NCBI RefSeq assembly: GCF_036088315.1
Contig: NZ_CP107996.1
Span: forward strand, 3,747,001-3,811,000
Length of the DNA stretch: 64,000 bases
Direction of reading: 5' to 3'
Source of the DNA: Streptomyces sp. NBC_00344
GTDB lineage: Bacteria; Actinomycetota; Actinomycetes; Streptomycetales; Streptomycetaceae
Shown: in pieces, positions 54,346 to 63,246 of the stretch
Layout: each line of letters starts with the position of its first letter
Position numbering within the stretch: position 1 is the first letter of the stretch
Made by a program: the position numbers and the translations under genes
The notes under the pieces: model-generated
Seen by the model: only the letters and a program-made list of their open reading frames with translations
What the model was told of the DNA's origin: nothing
The model's database searches: none

Positions 54346-54448
54346 CTTGTAATGCGTAGGTCGTCGGTTCGAATCCGACAGGAGGCTCTGTGAAAGCCCA
54401 GGTCAGATGTCATCTGACCTGGGCTTTCGTCGTCACAGGATGCGGCGG
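54346..54448 (+). repeat. attR of the AICE (tRNA-Thr 3' half)
   Basis: A second copy of the tRNA-Thr 3' half from the anticodon loop, with the tRNA terminator and flank, matching attL over its whole length apart from one indel. It is the original chromosomal 3' end displaced by integration. It has no acceptor or D arm, so it is not a tRNA gene. The 193 nt before it (54153-54345) hold nothing else beyond the arm repeat. Confidence 0.93.
54392..54428. terminator. Original tRNA-Thr terminator at attR
   Basis: A 17-bp perfect stem (GAAAGCCCAGGTCAGAT and complement) with a 3-nt apparent loop; two base pairs longer than the attL copy owing to the indel. Confidence 0.85.
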
Positions 54449-54546
54449 GATCGTCGGGAGCGGGCCGCGCGGCTGTCCGGGCGGTGGTCATCGGGACATG
54501 CCGGTCGCGGCCCGTGGCCCGGGCCCGCTCATCCCCTTGCCCGGCC

Positions 54547-56502
54547 TCATGCCTCCTGTGTCACCGCGTCCCGCTGCTCCGGCACCACCGTGTCCGAGTG
54601 GGCCACCACCAGGCTGGGGGCGGGTGCGGTGGCCGGTCGGAAGCGCCGCGGGACCAGAGTGAGGAAGCGTTCCGCGTGATGCTCCTCGTGCTGGTCGATC
54701 CGGCGGGCCTCCAGCAGCTGGCGCAGGCTCAGCAGGCCTTCGAGCCGGTCGGGGTTGTCACGGTTGATGATCACGACCCTGGTGACGTGGTGGGTGGCCA
54801 TCCGGTTGGCGATGGTCCGGAGCGTTTCGTCGTCGTACGCGGTCACCGCGGGCCTGGCGAGTGCGCCCAGCGGGGTGCGGTCGTCCGGGGCGCTGTCCAG
54901 GAAGTCGGAGCGGGTGACGACACCGGCCAGGTGTCCGGCCGGGTCCATGACCGGGTAGAGCCGCTGGGCGAGGAATCCGGCGACATCGTGGCTGCCCCGG
55001 GGCGCGGCCAGTTCCCGCTTGATGTCGGCCACGGTCTCGTCCGTACGGAACGTGGCGGTGATCGGGGATTCCAGCTGGCGTACGAGATGGACCTCCAGGG
55101 GATCCACCGAGTACTCCCGGGTGAGGTGCAGTCCGCGGCGGGCGATCTTCTCGGTGAGGACCGACCGCTTGAGGGCGATCACCGAGAGCAGGTAGGCGGA
55201 GGACGCGGTGATCACCATGGGGAGCATCGCGTTCATCTCATGGGTCAGTTCGAGACAGAAGACGATGCCGGTCAGCGGGGAGCGCATCACTCCGCCCAGC
55301 ACGCCGGCCAGTGAGACCAGAGCCCAGAAGCCGGGGCTCACCGTGGTGAAGACGAGGCCTTCGGCGGCTCCCAGCGCGCCGCCGATCATGAACATCGGGG
55401 CGAGAACGCCGCCGGAGGTACCGGAACCGAGGGAGAGGCCCCAGATGAGGGTCTTGACCACCAGGATCCCGACGATCAGACCCACGGTGGCCCGGCCGGT
55501 GAGGAGTTGGTCGATGACGTCGTATCCGACGCCGAGGGCGCGGGGTTCGACCAGTCCGCCGGTGCCGATGATCAGGCCGCCGATGGCGGGCCACCACATC
55601 CAGTGCAGCGGGAGCTTGGCGAACATGTCCTCGGAGAAGTAGACGATGGCGGTCGCGCCGAGCGCGAGCAGGCCCGCGGCGAGTCCGGAGACCACGCACA
55701 GGCCGTACGCGGACATCGGCAGGTGAGCCGGGACGTGGGCGCCGCCGAACAGCGGTGCGGTACCCAGGATCGGGCCCCGGACCAGGGTCGCGACGACGGC
55801 GGCGACGGCGACGGGGATGTACGACCGGGGACGCCACTCGAAGAGCAGCAGTTCGACGGCGAGCAGGATCGCGGCCAGCGGGGAGTTGAAGGTGGCGGCC
55901 ATACCGGCGGCGGACCCGGCGACCAGCAGCGTCTTGCGTTCGTCGGTGGTGACGTGGAGGAACTGGGCGAGGATCGAACCGACAGCGCCGCCGGTCATGA
56001 TGATCGGTCCCTCGGCGCCGAACGGTCCGCCGGTGCCGATGCCGATGGCCGACGACACCGGTTTGAGGACGGCCAGCCGCGGCTGCACCTTGCTGCCGCC
56101 GACCAGGATCGACTCGATGGCTTCCGGCATGCCGTGACCTCGGATCTTCTCCGATCCGTAGCGGGCCATCACCCCGATGACCAGGCCGCCGGCGACGGGC
56201 ATGAGGAGGATCAGCCACCAGTGCGAGGTGGAGCCGGGTGTGGTGGCGCCGAAGGAGAACTGCCCGTGGAAGCAGAGGTTGGTGAACAGGGCGATCAGCT
56301 TGAGCAGGCCCACCGCGACCAGGGCGGCCGCCACGCCCACCGGCACGGCGAGTACGGCGATCAGTGCGACCCGGGGCGGGACGTGGAAGTCGCCCAGCCC
56401 GGCGATCTTCCGCGCGGCGGGATGCGGCTTGGCCGACAGCTTCGGTGAGGCCCGTTCGCCGGGGCCGTGGTTCGGTTTCCGGGCGTGGTCGGGTGTGGTC
56501 AC
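54547..56502 (-). CDS. CLC-family chloride channel/antiporter with CBS pair
   Basis: 651 residues. About 12 membrane helices with the CLC signatures GTGGPFGAEGP (the gating Glu of G-x-E-G-P retained), FNSPLAAILLAVEL and SGTSGGVLAPMF, plus MRSPLTGIVFCLELT. A C-terminal CBS pair (about 480-600; MDPAGHLAGVVTRSDFL, VTRVVIINRDNPDRLEGLLSLRQLLE) probably senses adenine nucleotides. GTG at 56502 has GGAGG 7 nt upstream; the frame open to 56775 is not used. Divergent from a MarR gene with a palindrome between. Confidence 0.92.
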   Translation of the reverse strand: MTTPDHARKPNHGPGERASPKLSAKPHPAARKIAGLGDFHVPPRVALIAVLAVPVGVAAALVAVGLLKLIALFTNLCFHGQFSFGATTPGSTSHWWLILLMPVAGGLVIGVMARYGSEKIRGHGMPEAIESILVGGSKVQPRLAVLKPVSSAIGIGTGGPFGAEGPIIMTGGAVGSILAQFLHVTTDERKTLLVAGSAAGMAATFNSPLAAILLAVELLLFEWRPRSYIPVAVAAVVATLVRGPILGTAPLFGGAHVPAHLPMSAYGLCVVSGLAAGLLALGATAIVYFSEDMFAKLPLHWMWWPAIGGLIIGTGGLVEPRALGVGYDVIDQLLTGRATVGLIVGILVVKTLIWGLSLGSGTSGGVLAPMFMIGGALGAAEGLVFTTVSPGFWALVSLAGVLGGVMRSPLTGIVFCLELTHEMNAMLPMVITASSAYLLSVIALKRSVLTEKIARRGLHLTREYSVDPLEVHLVRQLESPITATFRTDETVADIKRELAAPRGSHDVAGFLAQRLYPVMDPAGHLAGVVTRSDFLDSAPDDRTPLGALARPAVTAYDDETLRTIANRMATHHVTRVVIINRDNPDRLEGLLSLRQLLEARRIDQHEEHHAERFLTLVPRRFRPATAPAPSLVVAHSDTVVPEQRDAVTQEA

Positions 56503-56760
56503 GGGGTACCTCCGTGGGACGGTGCAGGCAGGGGCAGTGCCGTCACGGGCGCGCACGGACGAGGCGGTCGGCGTCCGCGGATGTGCGGTGCCGGCGCCTG
56601 CGGGTGGCTCACGCGATGGCGGGGCGGGCGTCATTGCCCTGGGAGCTGCCGATGCCCCGTGCGGAGGGCGGCAGAACGGTGTGGGCGGTCCGCGGCGCGC
56701 TGCGGCGCCGTACGTGGATGCCCGGATACTGGGGTGATGGAACGACGGGGCCAACGCTAC

Positions 56761-56777
56761 CATTGCAGACTGCAATG
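56761..56777. promoter_or_regulatory. MarR-type palindrome between clc-like and marR-like genes
   Basis: CATTGCA-GAC-TGCAATG, a perfect 7-bp dyad with a 3-nt spacer, is 111 nt before the regulator start and 259 nt before the channel start. Size and spacing fit a MarR dimer site. Confidence 0.65.
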
Positions 56778-56887
56778 ATGGTCGCGGCCGATGAGCAGTG
56801 CGACCGGCAGTTCAATGAGCCGCGCGCCTTGGCCGAGTTGTGGACCGTGCCATGGGCAGCCGGGTGAGCAGAACGGTGGACGGACCG

Positions 56888-57424
56888 ATGACAGGCGAGC
56901 CGCAGGGGCCGGGCGGCCGGGCCGGGGTGACCGGTCATACGCAGGACACCGCCGACGAGGTGACAGCGGCGGTGATGGCGGCCGCGCGGCTGCTGGTCGG
57001 GCTCTCGGCGCGGGCGCTCGCCGAGGTGGGCAGCGCGCTGACCCTTCCGCAGTTGCGGACGCTGGTGGTGCTCGACAGCAGTGGACCGGTGAAGCTCGCG
57101 GCGCTGGCGGCCACGCTGGGGGTCAACGCGTCGACGGCGATGCGGATGGTCGACCGGCTGGAGGCGGGCGGCCTGGTGAACCGCAAGGTCAACCCGCAGA
57201 ACCGGCGGGAGGTCGTGCTCCGCACCACGGACGAGGGCGCGGGTCTGGTGGCCACCGTTCTGGAGCACCGGCACCGGGAGATCGCAGCACTGGTGGACCG
57301 GCTGCCCGTCGATGTGCGGTCCGGCCTTGTCGTCGGCCTGCGGGCGCTGACCGAGGCCGCGGACGGCCCGGATGCGCCCGCAGCCGCCGTCCGCGATGTG
57401 CTCATGGACGGCACCGGGCTCTGA
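56888..57424 (+). CDS. MarR-family transcriptional regulator
   Basis: 178 residues. Winged HTH at about residues 50-125: LTLPQLRTLVVL, VKLAALAATLGVNASTAMRMVDRLEAGGLVNRKVNPQNRREVVLRTTDEG (recognition helix then Arg-rich wing). The helical dimerisation ends are present. ATG at 56888 is used; ATG 56852 is possible. It probably controls itself and the divergent CLC gene through the palindrome at 56761. The ligand is unknown. Confidence 0.88.
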   Translation: MTGEPQGPGGRAGVTGHTQDTADEVTAAVMAAARLLVGLSARALAEVGSALTLPQLRTLVVLDSSGPVKLAALAATLGVNASTAMRMVDRLEAGGLVNRKVNPQNRREVVLRTTDEGAGLVATVLEHRHREIAALVDRLPVDVRSGLVVGLRALTEAADGPDAPAAAVRDVLMDGTGL

Positions 57425-57517
57425 ACACCCGCAGGGTGCCCGCCGTCGTCGCCGCCAATGACGTTGCCCCGTACGATCCTTGGGCAGTCCGAGACCGGAC
57501 GGGATACGGGGGAACGG

Positions 57518-57847
57518 GTGGCACACCAGGACGCGCAGGCCGAGACGCCTCAGCAGATGAAGCAACGGGCAACAAAACTGCGGGACTGCGCGCGCCGCGC
57601 GCGTGGACTGGCGGGGGCGCTCGGACCGTATCTGGACCAGACGGTGAACCAGGCGACCGCCGCGCCCCCCATATGGGCCGGTCCCTATGCGGAGAGCACC
57701 ACAGTGACGCTGGCTCAGCGCCAGAGGTATCTGCGCGACATGGCCGATGACCTCCTGAAGGACGTGGCCCGCTGGGAGTCCGAGGCCGGCCGGATCGAGA
57801 ACGAGGCGACGAAACAGGCCGCCAAGAAGCCCGGAGGGCAGCACTGA
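57518..57847 (+). CDS. Small WXG-like helical protein, partner of the calpain-like gene
   Basis: 109 residues, helical, with KQRATKLRDCARRARGLAGALG, then a short turn (PPIWAGPYAESTT, containing W-A-G-P in place of W-x-G), then LAQRQRYLRDMADDLLKDVARWESEA. The helix - W-A-G turn - helix layout and length resemble ESX/WXG100 proteins of type VII secretion. GTG at 57518 is preferred (GGGGGAAC just upstream) over the longer frame from 57458. Its stop overlaps the next ATG (ATGA), coupling it to the protease. No ESX ATPase is nearby. Confidence 0.7.
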   Translation: MAHQDAQAETPQQMKQRATKLRDCARRARGLAGALGPYLDQTVNQATAAPPIWAGPYAESTTVTLAQRQRYLRDMADDLLKDVARWESEAGRIENEATKQAAKKPGGQH

Positions 57848-59277
57848 TGACCTTCCGCGGTTTCGACAGTGGGCAGATACGTGCCATGGCCGGCCATATG
57901 AAGAAGATCGGGCCGGGCGCCCGCAGGCTGCACGGCGACGTGGCGGGTGTTCTGCGGGAGGCGCAGGGCCTGTTGGACGGGAAACCGGCGACGACCAGTC
58001 CGCGGCTTGAACCCCTGGTCGGACAGATCCTGCCGCTGTTCTATTCGGGGCTGCCGGCATCGCTCCACCCGGAACTCGACGACACGTCGGCCTCGCTGTC
58101 CCGGCGCTGCGCCCAGATAGACGGTATTCAGCAGCTGGAGCTCAAGGGCTATCACGTCGACCCCAGCCTGTATTTCGACGACGAGTCCGCGCCGGACCAG
58201 AAGAAGATCGATGACGCCCTCTCGTACTTCGATGACCACATCGACGACTCCGGTGGCTTCCTGTGGTCCAACTCGGCTCAGGGTGCGCAGGAGGTGCTGG
58301 ACAACTTCAAGGCCCTGTCGCCCGCCGAACTCGACGCAGTGATGAGCCGTATGACCCCAAAGCAGGTTCAGCAGCTCAACAGCCAGCTGGGCGAGGGCTC
58401 TTCGTGGTGGGGTGCGGGCGGCGCGGACGGCAGCGTCAAGGCCCAGTGGGTCAACATGCTGACGAAGGGCCTCGGTCCGGCCACGCTGGCCAGGATCACA
58501 CCCGAGCTGTCCAACCTGCGGTTCGAGCCCGACTCGGACACCCAGTACACCGACGGGCTGAAGTACCAGCCCGTGGACGGCACACTCTTCGGCCCGAACG
58601 GTGTGGACATCAAGCACGACCTGCACCAGGGCCAGGACGGTGACTGCTGGTTCCTCTCCTCGCTCGCCGCCATCTCCGAGCGGGACCCGTCGTTCTTCCA
58701 GCAGCACATCACGCAGAACCCGAACGGGACGTACACCGTCACCTTCTACCAGCAGGGCCCGCTCCCCGGGATGCCCGCGCGGCCCGTCGAGATCACCGTC
58801 GACAACAGACTGCCCACGGGTTCCGACGGCGGCCCGGCGTACGCCAAAGCGCCCGATCAGGTGATGTGGGTGGCGATCTACGAGAAGGCGTACGCGCAGT
58901 ACCGCGGCGGCTACGGGAAGATCGACGGCGGCTGGGGCGACGTCGGTCTGCGTGACCTCACCGGGCAGCCCACGCAACGCACGGACACCGGCGACCTGTC
59001 GTTGTCCGACATCAGCGAAAAGATCAAGGACGGCCAGGCCGTCACCTCCGGCACCCGGGGCGACGGGGACGTGCATGACGACCGTATCGTCAGCGGACAT
59101 GAGTACTCCGTGGAGCGGGTCGACATGAACGCTGATCCCCCCACCATCACTCTGCTCAATCCCTGGGGCAGTGGGGGCGTGGAGAACGGCAAGGTCATGC
59201 CGCAGGAGATCACTCTGACCCAGGACGAGTACCGCAGGAACTTCGACGAAATCGGCCTCACCAGGACGGGAGTCTGA
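57847..59277 (+). CDS. Calpain-like (C2) cysteine protease
   Basis: 476 residues. Residues 1-100 are helical (QIRAMAGHMKKIGPGARRLHG) and resemble the small upstream protein, a likely secretion or pairing domain. The calpain core spans about 235-455 with catalytic Cys267 in GQDGDCWFLSSLAAI, His418 in VSGHEYSVERVD and Asn438 in LLNPWGSG. All three catalytic residues are present, so it should be an active thiol protease. Calpain-type domains in actinobacteria often occur in secreted toxins. No signal peptide is visible, consistent with type VII-like export with its partner. The two genes after it may restrain it. Confidence 0.88.
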   Translation: MTFRGFDSGQIRAMAGHMKKIGPGARRLHGDVAGVLREAQGLLDGKPATTSPRLEPLVGQILPLFYSGLPASLHPELDDTSASLSRRCAQIDGIQQLELKGYHVDPSLYFDDESAPDQKKIDDALSYFDDHIDDSGGFLWSNSAQGAQEVLDNFKALSPAELDAVMSRMTPKQVQQLNSQLGEGSSWWGAGGADGSVKAQWVNMLTKGLGPATLARITPELSNLRFEPDSDTQYTDGLKYQPVDGTLFGPNGVDIKHDLHQGQDGDCWFLSSLAAISERDPSFFQQHITQNPNGTYTVTFYQQGPLPGMPARPVEITVDNRLPTGSDGGPAYAKAPDQVMWVAIYEKAYAQYRGGYGKIDGGWGDVGLRDLTGQPTQRTDTGDLSLSDISEKIKDGQAVTSGTRGDGDVHDDRIVSGHEYSVERVDMNADPPTITLLNPWGSGGVENGKVMPQEITLTQDEYRRNFDEIGLTRTGV

Positions 59278-59282
59278 CCCCC

Positions 59283-59549
59283 ATGCCCGAGACCTTCCGC
59301 CTCGGTCGGCGTGGCCAGTTCAGCCACGGTGACCTCACGCTGGGCATCGTGCGGACCGGCACCGACCCGGAGGATCCGTACGCCCGGTTGAACATCGTCG
59401 ACCGCGGTTCGGACTACGGCGAGATCCGGGATGTCCGTGTCGGCGACGAAATTCGTATCGGCGTTCATGTCCTCGTCTTCACCGAGGTGGTCCCCGGTAC
59501 CAGGGACGGCCATATCGCCTTCACCCTCGACCGGGAGCCCCAGCAGTGA
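59283..59549 (+). CDS. Small beta-rich protein following the protease
   Basis: 88 residues, beta-strand pattern: FRLGRRGQFSHGDLTLGIVR, YARLNIVDRG, YGEIRDVRVGDEIRIGVHVL and VFTEV. It is acidic, soluble and starts 6 nt after the protease stop. Its end overlaps the next gene by 4 nt (GTGA). The V-R-V-G-D-x-I-x-I-G-x-H-V-L-V-F region aligns with the end of the next protein, so the two share a fold. Possible DUF6406 relation, uncertain. As a small neighbour of a protease effector it could be an inhibitor or immunity protein. Confidence 0.7.
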   Translation: MPETFRLGRRGQFSHGDLTLGIVRTGTDPEDPYARLNIVDRGSDYGEIRDVRVGDEIRIGVHVLVFTEVVPGTRDGHIAFTLDREPQQ

Positions 59550-60004
59550 GAGTCAGCCCTTCCCGTCGTGCCCGGTGGATCATCCCGGTGGTGGTGCTGC
59601 TGGCCGTGGCCGCCGCCGTCGTGGGTGTCGTCGTTTCCAGGTCCTCCGGTGCGCACAACGGCACCGCCGACCGGCCACCGCCCCTGGGTTCGCCTGCTGC
59701 CGGTGTGCAGCGCCTCACGGTGATACCGGTGGGCAACCCCTCCGATCCGACCGGTGGGGTCACTCTCGCCGACGGCACCAAGGTGGGACTGGGACTGCTC
59801 AAGCGCTACGACGGCACGGCGCCGCACACCGCCCGGATCGATGTGCTGGTGGGCGGTGACACCGGCAAGGCGCACTTCCATACGGTGAGGCAGGGGGACA
59901 CGATCACCGACTACGGCGTCACGATCAAGATTCTCAGGATCTGGCGCGTCGGTGATCCGGCCCATGACGCCGTCGACGTCCGGGCCGAACCGGTCGCGTC
60001 CTGA
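59546..60004 (+). CDS. Membrane-anchored relative of the preceding beta-rich protein
   Basis: 152 residues. Basic N terminus and one membrane segment (about 11-31; WIIPVVVLLAVAAAVVGVVV), a short linker, then an extracytoplasmic beta-rich domain. Its final part (HTVRQGDTITDYGVTIKIL, RIWRV) aligns with V-R-V-G-D-E-I-R-I-G in the product of 59283-59549. Thus one copy stays inside and one is displayed outside the membrane, as would suit protection of the producing cell from a secreted protease. That role is inference from gene order. Confidence 0.7.
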   Translation: MRVSPSRRARWIIPVVVLLAVAAAVVGVVVSRSSGAHNGTADRPPPLGSPAAGVQRLTVIPVGNPSDPTGGVTLADGTKVGLGLLKRYDGTAPHTARIDVLVGGDTGKAHFHTVRQGDTITDYGVTIKILRIWRVGDPAHDAVDVRAEPVAS

Positions 60005-60035
60005 AACGCGCGGCCGGTCCGGCCGGGGAGGGGCG

Positions 60036-61682
60036 CTACGAGGAGTAGCCCGATCCCAGGCCTCGTACCACGTAGGCGCATTCCGTGTAGGTGTAACCGG
60101 ACCGGATCCTGGCGCTGTTGCTTCCGGCGGTGGTCACCGAGCTGTCCGCGGACTTGTGCAGGAAGTACGTGGTGCCGGGGGGAAGGGTGATGGTCCTCTT
60201 CGGGTAGCTCTTGCTGCCCTTGCAGGCGCTGAGCTGCGCGGAGACGTCGCTGGAGTAGGTCGAGCAACTGCCGCACGCCTTGAGTTCGAAGCTGCCGGTG
60301 ACGGGTCCGGTGTAGAGGATCTCGACCTTGTCGGGGCTGTCGTTGCTTATGGTGACGGGGATGCCGCCGCCGGAGGCCAGGGAGGGCAGGTGGGTGCCCG
60401 CGGCCGGCTCCTTCTTGGCGATCTCGGCGGCGATGGCGATCTTCTGGGCGCGCGCCCGGTTCCTGTCGTGCCGGTAGGTGCCGGTGAAGTCGTTCATCGT
60501 GGTGAGCGCCGCGTCGAAGTCGCCGTCCTTGTACTGGTCGACGCCGCATGCGTACGTACCCGACTGGACCTTCCGGTCGGCGTCGGCGGCGTCCCTGGTC
60601 AGCGCTTCCGCACTGCCGGTCTTTCCGCTCTGCAGCTGGCGCGCCTGACTGCCGAGGGTGCGCAGCCGGTCGGTGGCCGCGCAGGGCTGGTCGCCTGCGA
60701 CATCCTTGGCGGCCTTGCCGATCGCGGAGCTGACGGCCGGTTCCACCTTGGCGGCCTGCGGGGACCCGGGGAAGGTGGCCAGCAGTTCGCCGAGGTTCCC
60801 GGTCGGTGACGCGACGTCACCTTCGGTGCCGAGGCCGGCGAGTCCGCAGGTGTAGAGCGAGGTGGCCAGGCGATCGTCCGGCCAGTCGGCCAGCGAGCCC
60901 AGACGCTTGCTGCCGAACGTGCCGGGGACGGTGCGCAGATAGGTCAGCGGTTCTATCGCGTCGCAGTATTTCTGCCGGCTGTACGGGGTGCCGACCGCTG
61001 CGTAGTACGCCTTCATGCTGGCCGGGACCCGTCCGGCCGCGCGGGAGTCCGGGTGGTTGGCATCCAGGTCGTGGTAGGTGACGAGCGCTGTCCGGTAGTC
61101 GGGCCGCGCGGTCGTGAACGGTTTGGCGGCGGCGGTGGTGACCAGTTCGTCGGCGGTGTCGAGGCGGTCGAGCAGCATCTGCTCGGTGGCCTCGTCGCGT
61201 GCGCCGTCGTAGGACGCGACGCCGCCGGCGGGGACGGCCAGGAGGACCACGCCGAGCAGTACGGCGAGCGGGGCCCTGGGCGGCCAGGACAGCGGGGTGC
61301 GCAGGCCGCGGACCGCGCCGTGCACGGCGGCAAGTACGAGGACGGCGAGGTAGCCGAGCAGGGCGGCCCCCGGGACGCCGTCCGGGTCCGCCGGCAGGGC
61401 GACCAGCAGCAGGATGCCGGTCGCGATCCAGCACGCGGCCAGCGCGAGCCAGTTGCGGATGAGGGCGTAACCGAGTCCGAGGCCGCTGAGGTTGAGCAAC
61501 GCCACGGCGGCGGCCCGGAGCGGATCGGCGGGCCCGGGCGGTATCCGCGGCGGTACGGGCGGGGGCGGCGGCGCACCGAAGGGGAACCCGGCGCCGCCGT
61601 ATCCGCCGGGCCCGGGCGGCGGGCCGAATCCGGCCCGCCGGTCGGATTCGTTTTCTGCGCTGTCCTGCTGGTCCCCGGACAT
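60036..61682 (-). CDS. Large membrane protein with extracytoplasmic Cys-containing domain, unknown
   Basis: 548 residues. A Pro/Gly-rich N-terminal 50 residues, five or so membrane segments (about 55-180), then a soluble region of about 360 residues with many Cys (for example QKYCDAIEPL, LYTCGLAG, YACGVDQYKDGD, ELKACGSCS) spaced as disulfide pairs and helical repeats of TPR-like character, and a C-terminal beta domain (VTISNDSPDKVEILYTGP). Start at 61682 after GGGGGGAG. It is convergent with the protease operon. I do not recognise the family; the outside domain suggests envelope sensing or binding. Confidence 0.75.
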   Translation of the reverse strand: MSGDQQDSAENESDRRAGFGPPPGPGGYGGAGFPFGAPPPPPVPPRIPPGPADPLRAAAVALLNLSGLGLGYALIRNWLALAACWIATGILLLVALPADPDGVPGAALLGYLAVLVLAAVHGAVRGLRTPLSWPPRAPLAVLLGVVLLAVPAGGVASYDGARDEATEQMLLDRLDTADELVTTAAAKPFTTARPDYRTALVTYHDLDANHPDSRAAGRVPASMKAYYAAVGTPYSRQKYCDAIEPLTYLRTVPGTFGSKRLGSLADWPDDRLATSLYTCGLAGLGTEGDVASPTGNLGELLATFPGSPQAAKVEPAVSSAIGKAAKDVAGDQPCAATDRLRTLGSQARQLQSGKTGSAEALTRDAADADRKVQSGTYACGVDQYKDGDFDAALTTMNDFTGTYRHDRNRARAQKIAIAAEIAKKEPAAGTHLPSLASGGGIPVTISNDSPDKVEILYTGPVTGSFELKACGSCSTYSSDVSAQLSACKGSKSYPKRTITLPPGTTYFLHKSADSSVTTAGSNSARIRSGYTYTECAYVVRGLGSGYSS

Positions 61683-61857
61683 GGCGACTCCCCCCAGTCG
61701 TCGGGCGCGCCTCGGCGCGCCCTCCCCCATTGATCGCGGGCCGGTGCCTGCGGCGACGCCCCGTTCCTGTGTGTTTACCACGAATGGGGGTGCGCCGAAC
61801 TCCCGATATCGGGACGACGGTGACCGTCGGACCCACCGGACAAGCGGAGTTGGCCGT

Positions 61858-63246
61858 TCAGCGTCCGGCGATGCGGTCGGCGATGGTGGCGATGCGGTCG
61901 GTGGTCGTGCCGTGCCGGGTGAGTTCGCGGTGGTCGGCGGCCCGGTAGGCCCGGTACATCCCGTGGACTCCCAGCCAGCGCAGTGGCTCGGGTTCCCACT
62001 TGCGGACCTTGTGGTTGACCCAGGGGAGGGTGGTGAGGTCGGTGGGCCCCGACTGGCCGGAGTCCTGCTGGATCAGGTCGCGCAGGGTGCGGGCCGCGAG
62101 GTTGGCGGTGGCGACGCCGGAGCCCACGTAGCCGCCGGCCCACCCGAGACCGGTCGAGCGGTCCAGGGTGACGGTGGCACACCAGTCGCGGGGGACGCCG
62201 AGGACGCCGGACCAGGCGTGGTCGATCCGTACGCCCGCCGCGGTGGGGAAGAAGCGGACCAGGATCTCGCGCAGCGCCTCGATGGTGGCGGGGCTGGTGC
62301 GGCCGTCGTTGTCGGTCTTCGATCCGAAGCGGTACGGCACTCCCCGCCCGCCGATCGCGATCCGGTTGTCGGCGGTGCGCTGGGCGTACATGTACGCATG
62401 GGCCATGTCGCCGAGTGTTTCGCGGCCCTCCCAGCCGATGGTGTCCCAGAGGGACTCGGGCAGGGGCTCGGTGGCGATCATGGATGAGTTCATCGGGAGC
62501 CAGGTGCGGCGGGCGCCCTTGAGGCCGGCGGTGAAGCCCTCGGTGCAGCGCAGCACATAGGGGGCGCGGACCGTGCCGTACGGGGTGATGGCGTGCTTCG
62601 GCCGGATCTCGGTGACCGGGGTGGACTCATGGATGGTGACGCCCAGGGCCTCGACGGTCTCGGCGAGCCCCTTGGCCAGTTTCACGGGGTGCAGACGGGC
62701 GCCGTGCGGTGTCCAGGTGGAGCCGACCGCGCCGGTGACCCTGATCCGCTCGGCGGTCTCGCGGGCGCCGTGCAGGGTGCGGTCCTTCTCGCCGAAGGCC
62801 ACTTCGACCGAGTAGAAGTCCTTGAGGCGCTGCAGCTGGGCGGGTGTGCGGGCGACTTCGAGGACACCGCCCCGGTGGATGTCGGCGTCGATGGACTCGT
62901 CGGCGGCGGTGGTGATGACCTCGGTCACGGTGTCGTTCATGGCCTGCTGGAGGCGGACCGCGGCGTCGTGGCCGTGCAGTTTCGCGTAGCGGTCGCGCCC
63001 GGCGATGCCGTTGTACAGCCAGCCGCCGTTGCGGCCCGATGCGCCGTATCCGCAGAATTTGGCTTCCAGGACGGTGATGCTCAGGAAGGGCACGGCCTTC
63101 TTGAGGTAGTAGGCGGTCCACAGTCCGGTGTAGCCGCCGCCGACGATGACCACGTCCGCTGTGGCGTCGCCGGGCAGCGGTTCGCGTGCGAGGGGTGTGC
63201 CCTGGTCCGCGTACCAGAACGATATGCCGCCGTTGACGGTGCTCAT
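61858..63246 (-). CDS. FAD-dependent oxidoreductase, DAO family (PuuB-like)
   Basis: 462 residues. The FAD-binding motif VVIVGGGYTGLWTAYYL (about 32-48) and the GYGASGRNGGWLY motif (about 67-79) are typical of gamma-glutamylputrescine oxidase and related DAO-fold enzymes. The end has VLRCTEGFTAGLKG, then GWAGGYVGSGVATANLAART, the C-terminal FAD contact. It oxidises an amine or amino acid, releasing H2O2 and the aldehyde. It overlaps the rhomboid-like gene by 4 nt and is transcribed after it. Confidence 0.9.
   Translation of the reverse strand: MSTVNGGISFWYADQGTPLAREPLPGDATADVVIVGGGYTGLWTAYYLKKAVPFLSITVLEAKFCGYGASGRNGGWLYNGIAGRDRYAKLHGHDAAVRLQQAMNDTVTEVITTAADESIDADIHRGGVLEVARTPAQLQRLKDFYSVEVAFGEKDRTLHGARETAERIRVTGAVGSTWTPHGARLHPVKLAKGLAETVEALGVTIHESTPVTEIRPKHAITPYGTVRAPYVLRCTEGFTAGLKGARRTWLPMNSSMIATEPLPESLWDTIGWEGRETLGDMAHAYMYAQRTADNRIAIGGRGVPYRFGSKTDNDGRTSPATIEALREILVRFFPTAAGVRIDHAWSGVLGVPRDWCATVTLDRSTGLGWAGGYVGSGVATANLAARTLRDLIQQDSGQSGPTDLTTLPWVNHKVRKWEPEPLRWLGVHGMYRAYRAADHRELTRHGTTTDRIATIADRIAGR

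Larger units (their letters stand above)
41772..54448. mobile_element. Actinomycete integrative and conjugative element (AICE), RepPP type, in tRNA-Thr
   Basis: The boundaries are near-identical repeats of the tRNA 3' half and its terminator at 41772-41873 and 54346-54448. Inside, on the minus strand: transfer and Spd genes (50686 to 48558), traB, a prim-pol and an ATPase for replication, an iteron region, xis and int beside attL. On the plus strand are a KorSA-like GntR gene, a GNAT gene and cargo. This is the standard pSAM2-family module order. AICEs excise by Int/Xis, replicate autonomously and transfer double-stranded DNA by an FtsK-like TraB. All core modules look intact, so the element may be mobile. 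Confidence 0.93.

Noticed and set aside
54346..54420. A second tRNA-Thr gene
   Set aside because: Only the 3' half from the anticodon loop is present; acceptor 5' strand and D arm are missing, so it is attR.
56609..59100. Long minus-strand frames opposite the MarR and calpain-like genes
   Set aside because: Composition-driven shadows; the plus-strand genes have clear family motifs and coupled junctions.
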